A DNA stretch of 35,838 nt from an uncultured Nocardioides sp. (GTDB lineage: Bacteria > Actinomycetota > Actinomycetes > Propionibacteriales > Nocardioidaceae): assembly GCF_902805925.1 (NCBI RefSeq), contig NZ_CADCUP010000034.1, positions 14,021 to 49,858 on the forward strand. Reading direction: 5' to 3'. Each line of letters starts with the position of its first letter. Position 1 is the stretch's first letter. Positions 1-6,476 of this stretch are shown piece by piece. Both the position numbers and the translations under genes were made by a program. A model generated the notes under the pieces. It did not search any database and was not told the DNA's origin. It was given only the letters and a program-made list of their open reading frames with translations.

Positions 1-288
1 GCTCGCGAGCGCGGTGACCGCATCGAGGTCCGCTCCGGCAGCACCGTGCACGTCTACGAGGTCCGCCGGACGCGCTGGACGTCGTTCCGGTCGCCGGAGT
101 CGCTGGCCGCGCAGCGCGCGCCCGTGCCCGGGCGTCCCGGCGTCGAGGCCACCCAGCCGATGATCACCCTGTCGACGTGCGCCACCATCGAGGACCACGC
201 CGCCGGCAACTACTGGTCCGACGAGTTCGACAACCCCGAGCACCGCATCGACAAGATCGGCGTGCTCGTCGACAGCCGCCCGGCGTAG
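1..288 (+). CDS. Class E sortase, C-terminal part (5' end outside the window)
   Basis: The frame is open from base 1 and stops with TAG at 286-288, so only about 95 C-terminal residues are visible. The segment contains TLSTC, matching the sortase TLxTC motif with the nucleophilic cysteine, and a later arginine in HRIDKIGVLV that fits the conserved catalytic Arg on the last strand. The catalytic His would lie upstream, outside the window. Sortases are membrane-anchored transpeptidases that attach proteins to the cell wall. Class E is the usual housekeeping class in high-GC actinobacteria, so the class assignment rests on lineage plus motif and not on a full domain. The gene converges on the methyltransferase gene with only 4 bases between the stop codons. 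Confidence 0.75.
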   Translation, partial: ARERGDRIEVRSGSTVHVYEVRRTRWTSFRSPESLAAQRAPVPGRPGVEATQPMITLSTCATIEDHAAGNYWSDEFDNPEHRIDKIGVLVDSRPA

Positions 289-292
289 GCGC

Positions 293-940
293 CTATCCCG
301 CCGGCCGCCGCGACTCCAGCACCCGGAAGCCCTTGGCGCTCGCCAGCCGCGTCGTCGGGTGGCCCTGCTCCCCCAGCCACCGCTGCAGCGAGTCGGCGCC
401 CAGGTTCTTGCCGACCACCATCACCGCGCGCCCGCCGGGCCGCAGCCGGGGCAGCCAGGTGAGGAGCAGCTCGTGGAGGGCCCGCTTGCCGATGCGGATC
501 GGCGGGTTCGACCAGATCTCGTCGAACGCCTCCGAGTCGGCCACCGCGCCGGGGGTGCTGGCGACGAACCGGTCCGCCAGTCCGAGCGCGGCGGCGTTCT
601 CCCCGGCCAGCAGGACCGCGCGCTCGTTGACGTCGACCCCCGTCACCCCCGCCTCCCCCACGGGCACGTCGGCCGCCCGCCAGGCGGCGGCGATGCCGAG
701 CCCGATGACGCCGTACCCGCAGCCGAGGTCGAGCACGCGCCCCGGCCCGGGCGGCTCGGTCTCGCGCAGCAGCACCGCCGTGCCGACGTCGAGCCGGCCA
801 CGGCTGTAGACCCCCGACCCGCTGACCAGGTCGAGCCGCCGGCCCCACACCTCGCACGAGAAGGGCTCCCGCCGGAACGGCACGGTGGGGTCGGCGGAGA
901 AGTAGTGCTCCTGCCCGTCCTCGGACGCGGTGCCGCTCAT
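293..940 (-). CDS. Class I SAM-dependent methyltransferase (RsmC/RlmG-like)
   Basis: The product has 215 residues. A SAM-binding motif I, DLGCGYGVIG, lies at residues 71-80, an acidic loop (GVDVNERA) around 101-108, and SNPPIR at 144-149. The NPP motif is typical of N-methyltransferases acting on nucleic-acid bases or glutamine. Length and motif order match the single-domain MTS family related to the 16S/23S rRNA guanine-N2 methyltransferases RsmC and RlmG, which are larger in E. coli because of an extra N-terminal domain. The ATG start overlaps the truA stop by 4 bases (ATGA, 937-940), so the two are probably translationally coupled. Both neighbours modify RNA, which supports an RNA substrate, but the exact target is not shown. 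Confidence 0.75.
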   Translation of the reverse strand: MSGTASEDGQEHYFSADPTVPFRREPFSCEVWGRRLDLVSGSGVYSRGRLDVGTAVLLRETEPPGPGRVLDLGCGYGVIGLGIAAAWRAADVPVGEAGVTGVDVNERAVLLAGENAAALGLADRFVASTPGAVADSEAFDEIWSNPPIRIGKRALHELLLTWLPRLRPGGRAVMVVGKNLGADSLQRWLGEQGHPTTRLASAKGFRVLESRRPAG

Positions 941-1767
941 CGCACCTCCCGCAGCGCCCGGGTGTGCCGCGCCTGGGCCGCCAGCTCGTCGTCGGCCGGG
1001 TAGCCGACCTCCTCCAGCGTGAGGCCGAGCGCCCGCGCCACGGTCGCCGACGGGTCGCGGCGGGCGGCCGAGAGCACGTCGACGGCCCACCTCACCGGGC
1101 GGCGTCCGTCCCCGATCGCGAGCAGGCACCCCACCAGCGACCTCACCATGCTGTGGCAGAAGGCGTCGGCGCGCACCGTGGCGACCGCGACGCCCTCGTC
1201 GTCGCGCACCCACGTCAGGTCCAGCAGCGTGCGGATCGTCGTCGCTCCCTCGCGGCGCCGGCAGAAGGCGGCGAAGTCGCGCAGTCCCAGCAGCATGTCC
1301 GAGGCCTCGTTCATCGCGTCCAGGTCGAGCGGGCGGGGCCAGACCAGGACGTGGTGGCGGCGCAGCGGGTCGACCCGCCACGGGTCGTCGGCCACCCGGT
1401 AGGCGTAGCGCCGCCAGTGCGCGGAGAACCGGGCGTCGAACCCCTCCGGCGCCTCGCCCACCCGCCGGATGCGCAGGTCACGGGGGAGGATGCCGTTGAG
1501 CCGTCCCCGCAGCGCCACGGTCGGTGAGTCCTGGGACCTGCCCGCGGAGCCGCTCAGCAGCCCCGGCTCGAGGTCGAGGTGGGCGACCTGCCCGCGCGCG
1601 TGCACGCCGGTGTCGGTGCGCCCGGCGCACACCACGCGCGCCGCGGGGATCCGCAGGGCCGTCGCCAGGGCCGGCTCGAGCGTGCCCTGCACGGTCCGCA
1701 GCCCGGGTTGCGCCGCCCACCCGTGGAAGTCGGTGCCGTCGTAGGCGAGGTCGATCCGGATGCGCAC
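937..1767 (-). CDS. truA: tRNA pseudouridine(38-40) synthase TruA
   Basis: TruA isomerises uridines 38-40 in the tRNA anticodon arm. The 276-residue protein has the family start RIRIDLAYDGTDFHGW and the catalytic motif GRTDTGVHA at residues 49-57 (Asp52 is the nucleophile), followed by the late ADAFCHSMVRSLVG signature. An upstream in-frame GTG exists at 1776, but a TAGGGT -10 box at 1775-1780 overlaps it and lies 7 bases before the GTG at 1767, so I chose 1767 as a leaderless start; this also gives the normal MRIRIDLAYDG N-terminus. It is followed with a 4-base overlap by the methyltransferase. In many actinobacteria truA directly follows rplQ; here 4.7 kb lies between them. Confidence 0.93.
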   Translation of the reverse strand: MRIRIDLAYDGTDFHGWAAQPGLRTVQGTLEPALATALRIPAARVVCAGRTDTGVHARGQVAHLDLEPGLLSGSAGRSQDSPTVALRGRLNGILPRDLRIRRVGEAPEGFDARFSAHWRRYAYRVADDPWRVDPLRRHHVLVWPRPLDLDAMNEASDMLLGLRDFAAFCRRREGATTIRTLLDLTWVRDDEGVAVATVRADAFCHSMVRSLVGCLLAIGDGRRPVRWAVDVLSAARRDPSATVARALGLTLEEVGYPADDELAAQARHTRALREVR

Positions 1768-1774
1768 GCCCGAC

Positions 1775-1799
1775 ACCCTATTGCGGTCGGTCCTACGCT
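1775..1799. promoter_or_regulatory. Divergent leaderless-type promoters for truA and the TrxR-like gene
   Basis: On the minus strand TAGGGT (1775-1780) is followed by 7 bases and then GTG (1767). On the plus strand TACGCT (1794-1799) is followed by 6 bases and then GTG (1806). Both match the TANNNT -10 pattern at the distance expected when transcription begins at the start codon, and neither gene shows a good Shine-Dalgarno. No convincing -35 hexamer is visible for either. Seen in sequence: the boxes and distances. Inferred: leaderless transcription. Confidence 0.55.
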
Positions 1800-1805
1800 G
1801 AACGG

Positions 1806-3494
1806 GTGACCGATCCGGCGATCGTCCTGGTGTCTGCTGACCACATCGACACGCTCCACGACTCCTTCCACCGCTACGCCCGCGAGTACGACGTACGCAC
1901 GGCCCGCTCGTGCGACGAGGCCCTCCGGGCGGCCGAGCAGGTGCGGGCCGGTGGCGGCACCGTCGCGCTCTTCGTCTCCGACTCGCGCCTGCCCGACGAC
2001 CACCTGCTGGCCGCCTTCACGAAGTGGCGCACCGTGGCGCCCAACGCCCGTCGCCTCGTCGCGGCCCACTGGGAGCACTTCATCGAGGACGCGCCGGCGT
2101 TGCGGCCCGGCATGGCCAAGGGCAAGTACGACGCCTACCTGCTGATGCCGCGCGGCATCCGTGACGAGGAGTTCCACAACGCCGTCACCGACCTGCTCTC
2201 CGACTGGGGCTCCACGGTGGCCGACCCGGAGGTCGTGTCGGTCGCGATCGTCTCGCCGGTCCACGACGCCCTCACACTCGGCATCCGCGACTACCTCGAC
2301 CGGATGGGCATGCCGAGCCGCGTCTACGACCCCGAGAGCGAGGGCGGGCGCCTGGTGCGCGACCTGGTCGACGACGAGCTGGGCTACCCGCTGGTCCACG
2401 CCCTCAACCGGCGCCCGATCCGGGCACGGTCGGTGCGCGACGTGGCCGTCACCCTGTACGGCGCGCCCGGCGACGTCGAGGTCGCGGAGGTGGTCGACCT
2501 CGTCGTCGTCGGAGGCGGGCCGGCCGGCCTCGCCGCCGCGGTGTACGGCGCCTCCGAGGGGCTGTCGGTCGTCGTGCTCGAGGCCGAGGCCATCGGCGGC
2601 CAGGCCGGCACCAGCTCGATGATCCGCAACTACCTCGGCTTCCCCCGTGGCATCTCCGGCATGCGGCTGGCCCAGCGGGCCCGCAACCAGGCACTGCGGT
2701 TCGGCACCCGCTTCTTCACCGGCTGGGACGTGACCGCCCTGGAGCCCGGCGTCGACGGCGCCCCGCACGTCCTGCGCACCGAGGGCGGCGACGTCGAGGC
2801 CCGGGCGGTCATGGTCTCCACCGGCGTCGCCTACCGCAAGCTCGGCGTGCCGGCGATCGAGGGCCTCGTCGGGCTCGGCGTCCACTACGGCGCTGCGATG
2901 ACCGCGGCCCGTGAGATGGAGGACTACGACGCCTACGTCGTCGGCGGCGGCAACTCCGCCGGCCAGGCAGCGGTCCACCTCGCGCGCTTCGCCCGCTCGG
3001 TGACCATCCTGGTCCGGCGTCCGACGCTCGCCGAGACGATGTCGGACTACCTCGTCGGCGAGATCGAGTACCACCCCGGGATCTCGGTGCAGACCTGCAC
3101 CCAGGTCGTCGACGGCGGCGGCGAGGGCCGCCTGCAGTGGCTGGTGCTGGAGGACGTCAGCACCGGCGAGCGCACCCGGGTGGAGGCGCACGGGCTGTTC
3201 CTCCTGCTCGGCGCCGAGCCGCGCTGCGACTGGCTGCCCGCCACGGTGGCCCGCGACGAGCGTGGCTTCGTGCTCACCGGGCGCGACGTGCCCAAGCAGT
3301 GCTGGGTGGACGGCCTGCCGCCGGGCAACCTCGCCACCACGGTGCCGGGGGTCTTCGCCGCCGGGGACATCCGGTCGGGCTCCATGAAGCGCGTGGCCGC
3401 GGCCAGCGGTGAGGGCGCCAGCGTCGTGCCGTTCGTGCACGCCTACCTGACCCCGGTCGACGGCACTCCAGAGGTTGTTCAACCAAACGGTTGA
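1806..3494 (+). CDS. Receiver-like domain fused to thioredoxin-reductase-like FAD oxidoreductase
   Basis: The 562-residue product has three parts. Residues 1-130 resemble a response-regulator receiver: VSDSRLPD (Asp59) aligns with the phospho-acceptor strand, but the N-terminal acidic pair is reduced to Asp12 and the conserved Lys of the K-P pair is replaced (LLMPRG). Residues 140-225 form a connecting region I cannot name. Residues 230-562 are a thioredoxin-reductase fold with FAD motif VVVGGGPAGLAAA (233-245), GGQAG, NAD(P)H motif VVGGGNSAG (378-386) and the late AAGDIRSGSMKR flavin motif. Where TrxR carries CATC this protein reads YGAAMTAA (361-368), so the redox disulfide is absent and disulfide reduction is unlikely; electron transfer to another acceptor is more plausible. 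The GTG start is chosen for its leaderless promoter. The stop codon lies inside the arsR promoter. Confidence 0.82.
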   Translation: MTDPAIVLVSADHIDTLHDSFHRYAREYDVRTARSCDEALRAAEQVRAGGGTVALFVSDSRLPDDHLLAAFTKWRTVAPNARRLVAAHWEHFIEDAPALRPGMAKGKYDAYLLMPRGIRDEEFHNAVTDLLSDWGSTVADPEVVSVAIVSPVHDALTLGIRDYLDRMGMPSRVYDPESEGGRLVRDLVDDELGYPLVHALNRRPIRARSVRDVAVTLYGAPGDVEVAEVVDLVVVGGGPAGLAAAVYGASEGLSVVVLEAEAIGGQAGTSSMIRNYLGFPRGISGMRLAQRARNQALRFGTRFFTGWDVTALEPGVDGAPHVLRTEGGDVEARAVMVSTGVAYRKLGVPAIEGLVGLGVHYGAAMTAAREMEDYDAYVVGGGNSAGQAAVHLARFARSVTILVRRPTLAETMSDYLVGEIEYHPGISVQTCTQVVDGGGEGRLQWLVLEDVSTGERTRVEAHGLFLLLGAEPRCDWLPATVARDERGFVLTGRDVPKQCWVDGLPPGNLATTVPGVFAAGDIRSGSMKRVAAASGEGASVVPFVHAYLTPVDGTPEVVQPNG

Positions 3495-3540
3495 CAAGCG
3501 TCCCGCGCTGCGGCTACCTTCATTCAACCGATCAGTTGAA
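3478..3540 (+). promoter_or_regulatory. arsR promoter with two matching ArsR-type operators
   Basis: A sigma70-like promoter TTGACA (3491-3496), 18-base spacer, TACCTT (3515-3520) precedes arsR. Two inverted repeats of one form, TTCAAC-N6-GTTGA(A/C), lie at 3478-3495 and 3523-3540; the second is a perfect 6+6 palindrome (TTCAACCGATCAGTTGAA). The first covers the -35 box and the second covers the likely start point, an arrangement expected for autorepression by the downstream ArsR protein. A GAAGAAGG ribosome-binding sequence follows just before the ATG at 3553. Confidence 0.75.
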
Positions 3541-3552
3541 GAAGGTGTCGTC

Positions 3553-3927
3553 ATGACGGACCAGCTCTCCCGCGTCTTCGCCGCGCTCGCCGACCCGACG
3601 CGCCGCGACATGGTCGCCCGCCTCACGGAGGCCGACGCCACCGTGGGCGACCTCGCCGCGCCGTACGACGTCAGCGTCCAGGCGGTCTCCAAGCACCTCA
3701 AGGTGCTGGAGGACGCGGGCCTGGTCAGCCGGACCCGGGAGGCGCAGCGCCGCCCGGTGCACCTGGAGGCCGAGGTGTTCGACCTGATGACGAAGTGGAT
3801 CGAGCGGTACCGCCGCAGGGCCGAGGAGCGCTACCAGCGCCTGGACGCCGTGCTGGCTCAGCTGGACCAGCAGGACCCCCGCACCACCGAGGACACGACA
3901 GCCACCGAGGAAGGAACAGCATCATGA
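3553..3927 (+). CDS. ArsR/SmtB-family transcriptional repressor
   Basis: The protein has 124 residues and a winged helix-turn-helix: FAALADPTRRDMVARL at the N-terminus, then the recognition helix region SVQAVSKHLKVLEDAGLV (41-58) and a basic wing. No clustered Cys or His metal ligands are visible, so it is unlikely to sense arsenic or zinc. This fits the subgroup of ArsR repressors that sit in front of SRPBCC (AHSA1) genes. Its ATG overlaps neither upstream gene, but its TGA overlaps the next ATG (ATGA, 3924-3927), coupling it to the SRPBCC gene. Two matched palindromes at the promoter suggest autoregulation. The C-terminal 25 residues are charged and probably disordered. Confidence 0.88.
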   Translation: MTDQLSRVFAALADPTRRDMVARLTEADATVGDLAAPYDVSVQAVSKHLKVLEDAGLVSRTREAQRRPVHLEAEVFDLMTKWIERYRRRAEERYQRLDAVLAQLDQQDPRTTEDTTATEEGTAS

Positions 3928-4415
3928 GCGTCACCACCCAGCACGCCGAGGCCACCATCGAGGCGGTCGAGGACGTCCCGATGATCAGGATCACCCGCGA
4001 CTTCCACGCCACGCCCGAGCAGCTCTTCCGGGCCCACACCGACCCCGAGCTGTTCAAGCAGTGGGTCGGCCCGTCCAGCGTCGGCACCGAGATCGACTAC
4101 TGGGACGCCCGCACCGGCGGCAGCTGGCGCTTCCTCAACACCCGGGGCGAGGAGGAGTTCGGCTTCCGCGGGTGCTTCCACGAGATCTCCCCGCGCCGGC
4201 TGGTGCAGACCTTCACGTGGGAGGGCATGCCCGAGAGCGTCGCCCTGGAGACCCTCACCTTCGAGGACCTCGGCGACGGCCGCACCCGCCTCCACGCCCA
4301 GTCGCTGACCGACTCCTTCGAGGGCCGCGACGCCTGGCTCCGCTCGGGCATGGAGACCGGCGTCAACGAGGGCTACGCCAAGCTCGACGACCTCCTCGCC
4401 GATGCTGCCGTCTGA
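3924..4415 (+). CDS. SRPBCC (AHSA1-like) domain protein
   Basis: The 163-residue protein is a single START/Bet v1-like helix-grip domain. It has the family opening ITRDFHATPEQLFRAHTDPE, a WVGP turn, the GGSWRF strand, FHEISPRRLVQTFTWEG and a C-terminal helix ending GYAKLDDLL. Such proteins bind hydrophobic ligands; no enzyme activity can be read from the sequence. The 4-base overlap with arsR and 14-base overlap with the next gene place it in the middle of an ArsR-controlled operon. In related loci the regulator-SRPBCC pair is recurrent, but the ligand is unknown to me. Confidence 0.85.
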   Translation: MSVTTQHAEATIEAVEDVPMIRITRDFHATPEQLFRAHTDPELFKQWVGPSSVGTEIDYWDARTGGSWRFLNTRGEEEFGFRGCFHEISPRRLVQTFTWEGMPESVALETLTFEDLGDGRTRLHAQSLTDSFEGRDAWLRSGMETGVNEGYAKLDDLLADAAV

Positions 4416-4974
4416 TCCCGCAGCCCGCCACCGCGCGGTCGCCGGTGCCTTCACCGACCTGGTCGCCTCGACCCGGTCGTGGGAGGCGCCGGCGCCGGTG
4501 ACGGGCTGGACCGCCCGCGACGTGGTGGGCCACCTCGTCGAGTGGCTGCCCGGCTTCCTGGCCGGCGGCAGCGACGTCCGGCTCCCGGCCGGCCCGTCGG
4601 TGGCCGACGACCCGGTCGGCGCCTGGCAGGCGGCGTACGACGGGGTGCAGGCCGTGCTCGAGGACCCCGCCACCGCCGACCGCCGGCTGACCAACCCCCA
4701 CCTCGGCGAGCTGCCGCTGGCCACGGCGATCGACCGTTTCTACATCTCCGACGTGTTCCTGCACGCCTGGGACCTGGCCCGGGCGACCGGGCAGCCGCAC
4801 GAGCTCGACGCGGACACGTGCGCGGAGATGCTGGCCGGCATGCAGCCCATCGAGGACATGATGCGCGGCTCCGGCCAGTACGGCCCCCGGGTGCCGGTGC
4901 CCGACGACGCCCCGGTGCAGGACCGGCTGGTCGGCTTCATCGGCCGCGACCCCGCCTGGCGGCCACCGGCCTGA
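4402..4974 (+). CDS. TIGR03086-type, DinB/mycothiol-dependent-isomerase-like metal-binding protein
   Basis: The protein has 190 residues. The N-terminal part has the helix GWTARDVVGHLVEW with His44, and a later FYISDVFLHAWDLARATG with His121 and Asp124, the arrangement that forms the metal site of the DinB / maleylpyruvate isomerase N-terminal fold. In actinobacteria this fold often serves mycothiol-dependent reactions, but no substrate can be assigned here. The ATG at 4402 lies 14 bases inside the SRPBCC gene, consistent with coupled translation in the arsR operon. The gene ends 8 bases before the converging kinase gene, with no obvious terminator between them. Confidence 0.8.
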   Translation: MLPSDPAARHRAVAGAFTDLVASTRSWEAPAPVTGWTARDVVGHLVEWLPGFLAGGSDVRLPAGPSVADDPVGAWQAAYDGVQAVLEDPATADRRLTNPHLGELPLATAIDRFYISDVFLHAWDLARATGQPHELDADTCAEMLAGMQPIEDMMRGSGQYGPRVPVPDDAPVQDRLVGFIGRDPAWRPPA

Positions 4975-4982
4975 GGGCTGCG

Positions 4983-5909
4983 TCAGCCGAGCTCGCGCCG
5001 GTACGGCGGGTTCGCCCCGGCCCGCGAGACCGTGACCGCTGCCGCGTGCGCGGCCCGCGCCAGCACCTCGTGCACGTGGTCGGCACCGAGATCCTCGAGG
5101 GCCTGCCGGGCACCCGGCCCGGCGCAGCCCCGGGCCATCAGGGCGTCGAGCATGGCGGCCCCGAAGGTGTCGCCGGCGCCGATGGTGTCGACCACCGGGC
5201 CGACCTGGGCCGGCACCTCGACGGAGGCGGACGCGGAGCGCCACTGCGCGCCGTCGCCCCCGCGGGTGACCACGACGACGGCCGGGCCGAGCGAGAGGAG
5301 GTGGGCGACCGCGGCGGCCTCGTCGCGGTCGGCGTACAGGCCGGCGAGGTCCTCGTCGGAGGCCTTCACCACGTCGGCGAGCGCCACCATCGCCTCCACC
5401 GCGGCGACCACCTCGGGGCCGGTGCCGGTGATGGCGGGCCGCACGTTGACGTCGTAGGCCACCAGGGCCCGGTCGCGGTAGCGGTGCACGGCGGCCAGCA
5501 CGTCCTCGGCCCCCGGTGCCAGCGTGGGCGCCAGCGAGCTGACCTGCACCACGGCGGGCGGCGGCAGGTCGTCACGCAGGGGGTGCAGCTGCCAGGCGAT
5601 GTCGAAGGTGTACGTCGCGTGGCCGGCGTCGTCGAGCCGGGCCACCGCGACCGCGGTGTGGTCCAGGGAGAGCGGGTCGGAGGCCCAGCGGATCCCCTCG
5701 GCCTGGAGCTGGGAGCGGATGCGCCGGCCGCGGTCGTCGGCCCCGAAGGCGGAGGCGAACCACACCGGGCGTCCGAGCCGCGCCAGGGCGACCGCTGCGT
5801 TGGCGGCGCTGCCGCCCACGTGCTCGACCGCCTCCCTCCCGGGTGCGTGGACCACGTCGATCAGGCTCTCGCCGACGACCAGGACCGCGTCGTCCTCGAC
5901 TGCCTCCAT
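4983..5909 (-). CDS. PfkB/ribokinase-family carbohydrate kinase
   Basis: The 308-residue protein has both PfkB signatures: GGSAANAAVALARLG at 32-46 and DTIGAGDTF at 241-249, where Asp247 is the expected catalytic base and the GAGD turn forms the anion hole. The family phosphorylates sugars or nucleosides with ATP; fructokinase or 2-keto-3-deoxygluconate kinase type activity is possible, but the substrate is not determined. I chose the ATG at 5907-5909 because AAGGAGAGG lies 7 bases upstream on the minus strand; a GTG 24 bases further upstream would place that Shine-Dalgarno inside the gene. It is transcribed alone, convergent with the arsR operon and divergent from the GntR gene. Confidence 0.87.
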   Translation of the reverse strand: MEAVEDDAVLVVGESLIDVVHAPGREAVEHVGGSAANAAVALARLGRPVWFASAFGADDRGRRIRSQLQAEGIRWASDPLSLDHTAVAVARLDDAGHATYTFDIAWQLHPLRDDLPPPAVVQVSSLAPTLAPGAEDVLAAVHRYRDRALVAYDVNVRPAITGTGPEVVAAVEAMVALADVVKASDEDLAGLYADRDEAAAVAHLLSLGPAVVVVTRGGDGAQWRSASASVEVPAQVGPVVDTIGAGDTFGAAMLDALMARGCAGPGARQALEDLGADHVHEVLARAAHAAAVTVSRAGANPPYRRELG

Positions 5910-5953
5910 GACTGGCCTCTCCTTCGCACGCACCGGGCCGGCTGGCCACTGGG

Positions 5954-5959
5954 ATCCTA
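5954..5959 (-). promoter_or_regulatory. Candidate -10 box for the PfkB kinase gene
   Basis: The minus strand reads TAGGAT here, matching TANNNT, about 45 bases before the kinase ATG. This leaves room for a short leader containing the AAGGAG ribosome-binding site. No good -35 hexamer is seen 16-18 bases upstream. Confidence 0.4.
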
Positions 5960-6046
5960 GTCATGACGGCCGGGTCCTCCGCCCGCACCGGGCCCCGGCC
6001 CGGCCTCAGGCGGACGCCTCGGACCCGAGGGCGGCATCATGGCGTC

Positions 6047-6412
6047 ATGGACGCCCTGCCCCTCTCGCCCCCCGACGCCGGCTCCGCGGTGGCGCCCTTC
6101 GAGCAGCTGCGCGCACAGATCGCCTCGGGTGCGGCGGGCGGCGCGTTGGCCCCCGGCACCCGGCTGCCCACCGTGCGCGCCCTCGCCGAGCAGCTGGGCC
6201 TGGCGGCGAACACCGTCGCCAAGGCCTACCGCGCGCTCGAGACCGACGGCGTGGTCGTCACCGAGGGCCGCCGGGGCACCTTCGTCGCCTCGACGGCGGC
6301 GGCCGGGTCGGCCGCGGCCGAGGACGCGGCGGCGGCGTACGTCGCCACCTGCCGCCGCCTGGGACTGACCGTCACCGAGGCGACCCGGCTGGTCGAGGAG
6401 GGCTGGGCCTAG
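6047..6412 (+). CDS. Small GntR-family regulator, YtrA type
   Basis: The 121-residue protein has a GntR winged helix, with FEQLRAQIASGAAGGALAPGTRLPT and then TVRALAEQLGLAANTVAKAYRALE (42-65), and only a short helical tail of about 40 residues. That size and tail are those of the YtrA subfamily, which lacks a ligand-binding effector domain and usually represses an adjacent ABC transporter operon. No transporter is nearby, so it is an orphan here. No strong Shine-Dalgarno precedes ATG 6047; a CATCAT hexamer 6 bases upstream is a weak -10 candidate. An upstream in-frame ATG at 5963 would add 28 Arg-rich residues and is less likely. Confidence 0.82.
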   Translation: MDALPLSPPDAGSAVAPFEQLRAQIASGAAGGALAPGTRLPTVRALAEQLGLAANTVAKAYRALETDGVVVTEGRRGTFVASTAAAGSAAAEDAAAAYVATCRRLGLTVTEATRLVEEGWA

Positions 6413-6428
6413 GGGGCCGGCGGAACGA

Positions 6429-6461
6429 CGAGACCCGCCGTCCGACGGACGGCGGGCCTCG
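6429..6461. terminator. Bidirectional intrinsic-type terminator between gntR and rplQ
   Basis: A perfect 10-bp stem CCCGCCGTCC / GGACGGCGGG (6434-6443, 6447-6456) with a 3-base loop extends by CGAG/CTCG across one mismatch. It lies between the stops of the convergent gntR gene and rplQ. The minus-strand 3' flank has several Ts but no clean T-run, as is common in high-GC actinobacteria. Confidence 0.7.
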
Positions 6462-6476
6462 TGGCGGGCAGTGGGA

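Noticed and set aside
1524..1805. N-terminal extension of the TrxR-like protein into the truA region
   Set aside because: The upstream part is Arg/Pro/Ala-rich antisense of truA; the GTG at 1806 has a well-placed -10 box and starts a sensible domain.
1554..3701. Long open frame (about 715 codons) on the minus strand opposite the TrxR-like gene
   Set aside because: It is a high-GC antisense shadow: Arg/His/Asp-heavy composition, no recognisable motif, while the plus strand encodes a clear FAD/NAD(P)H enzyme.
5963..6046. Earlier ATG start for the GntR regulator
   Set aside because: It adds 28 Arg/Pro/Gly-rich residues not seen in the family; ATG 6047 gives the normal N-terminus. The lack of a clear ribosome-binding site leaves some doubt.
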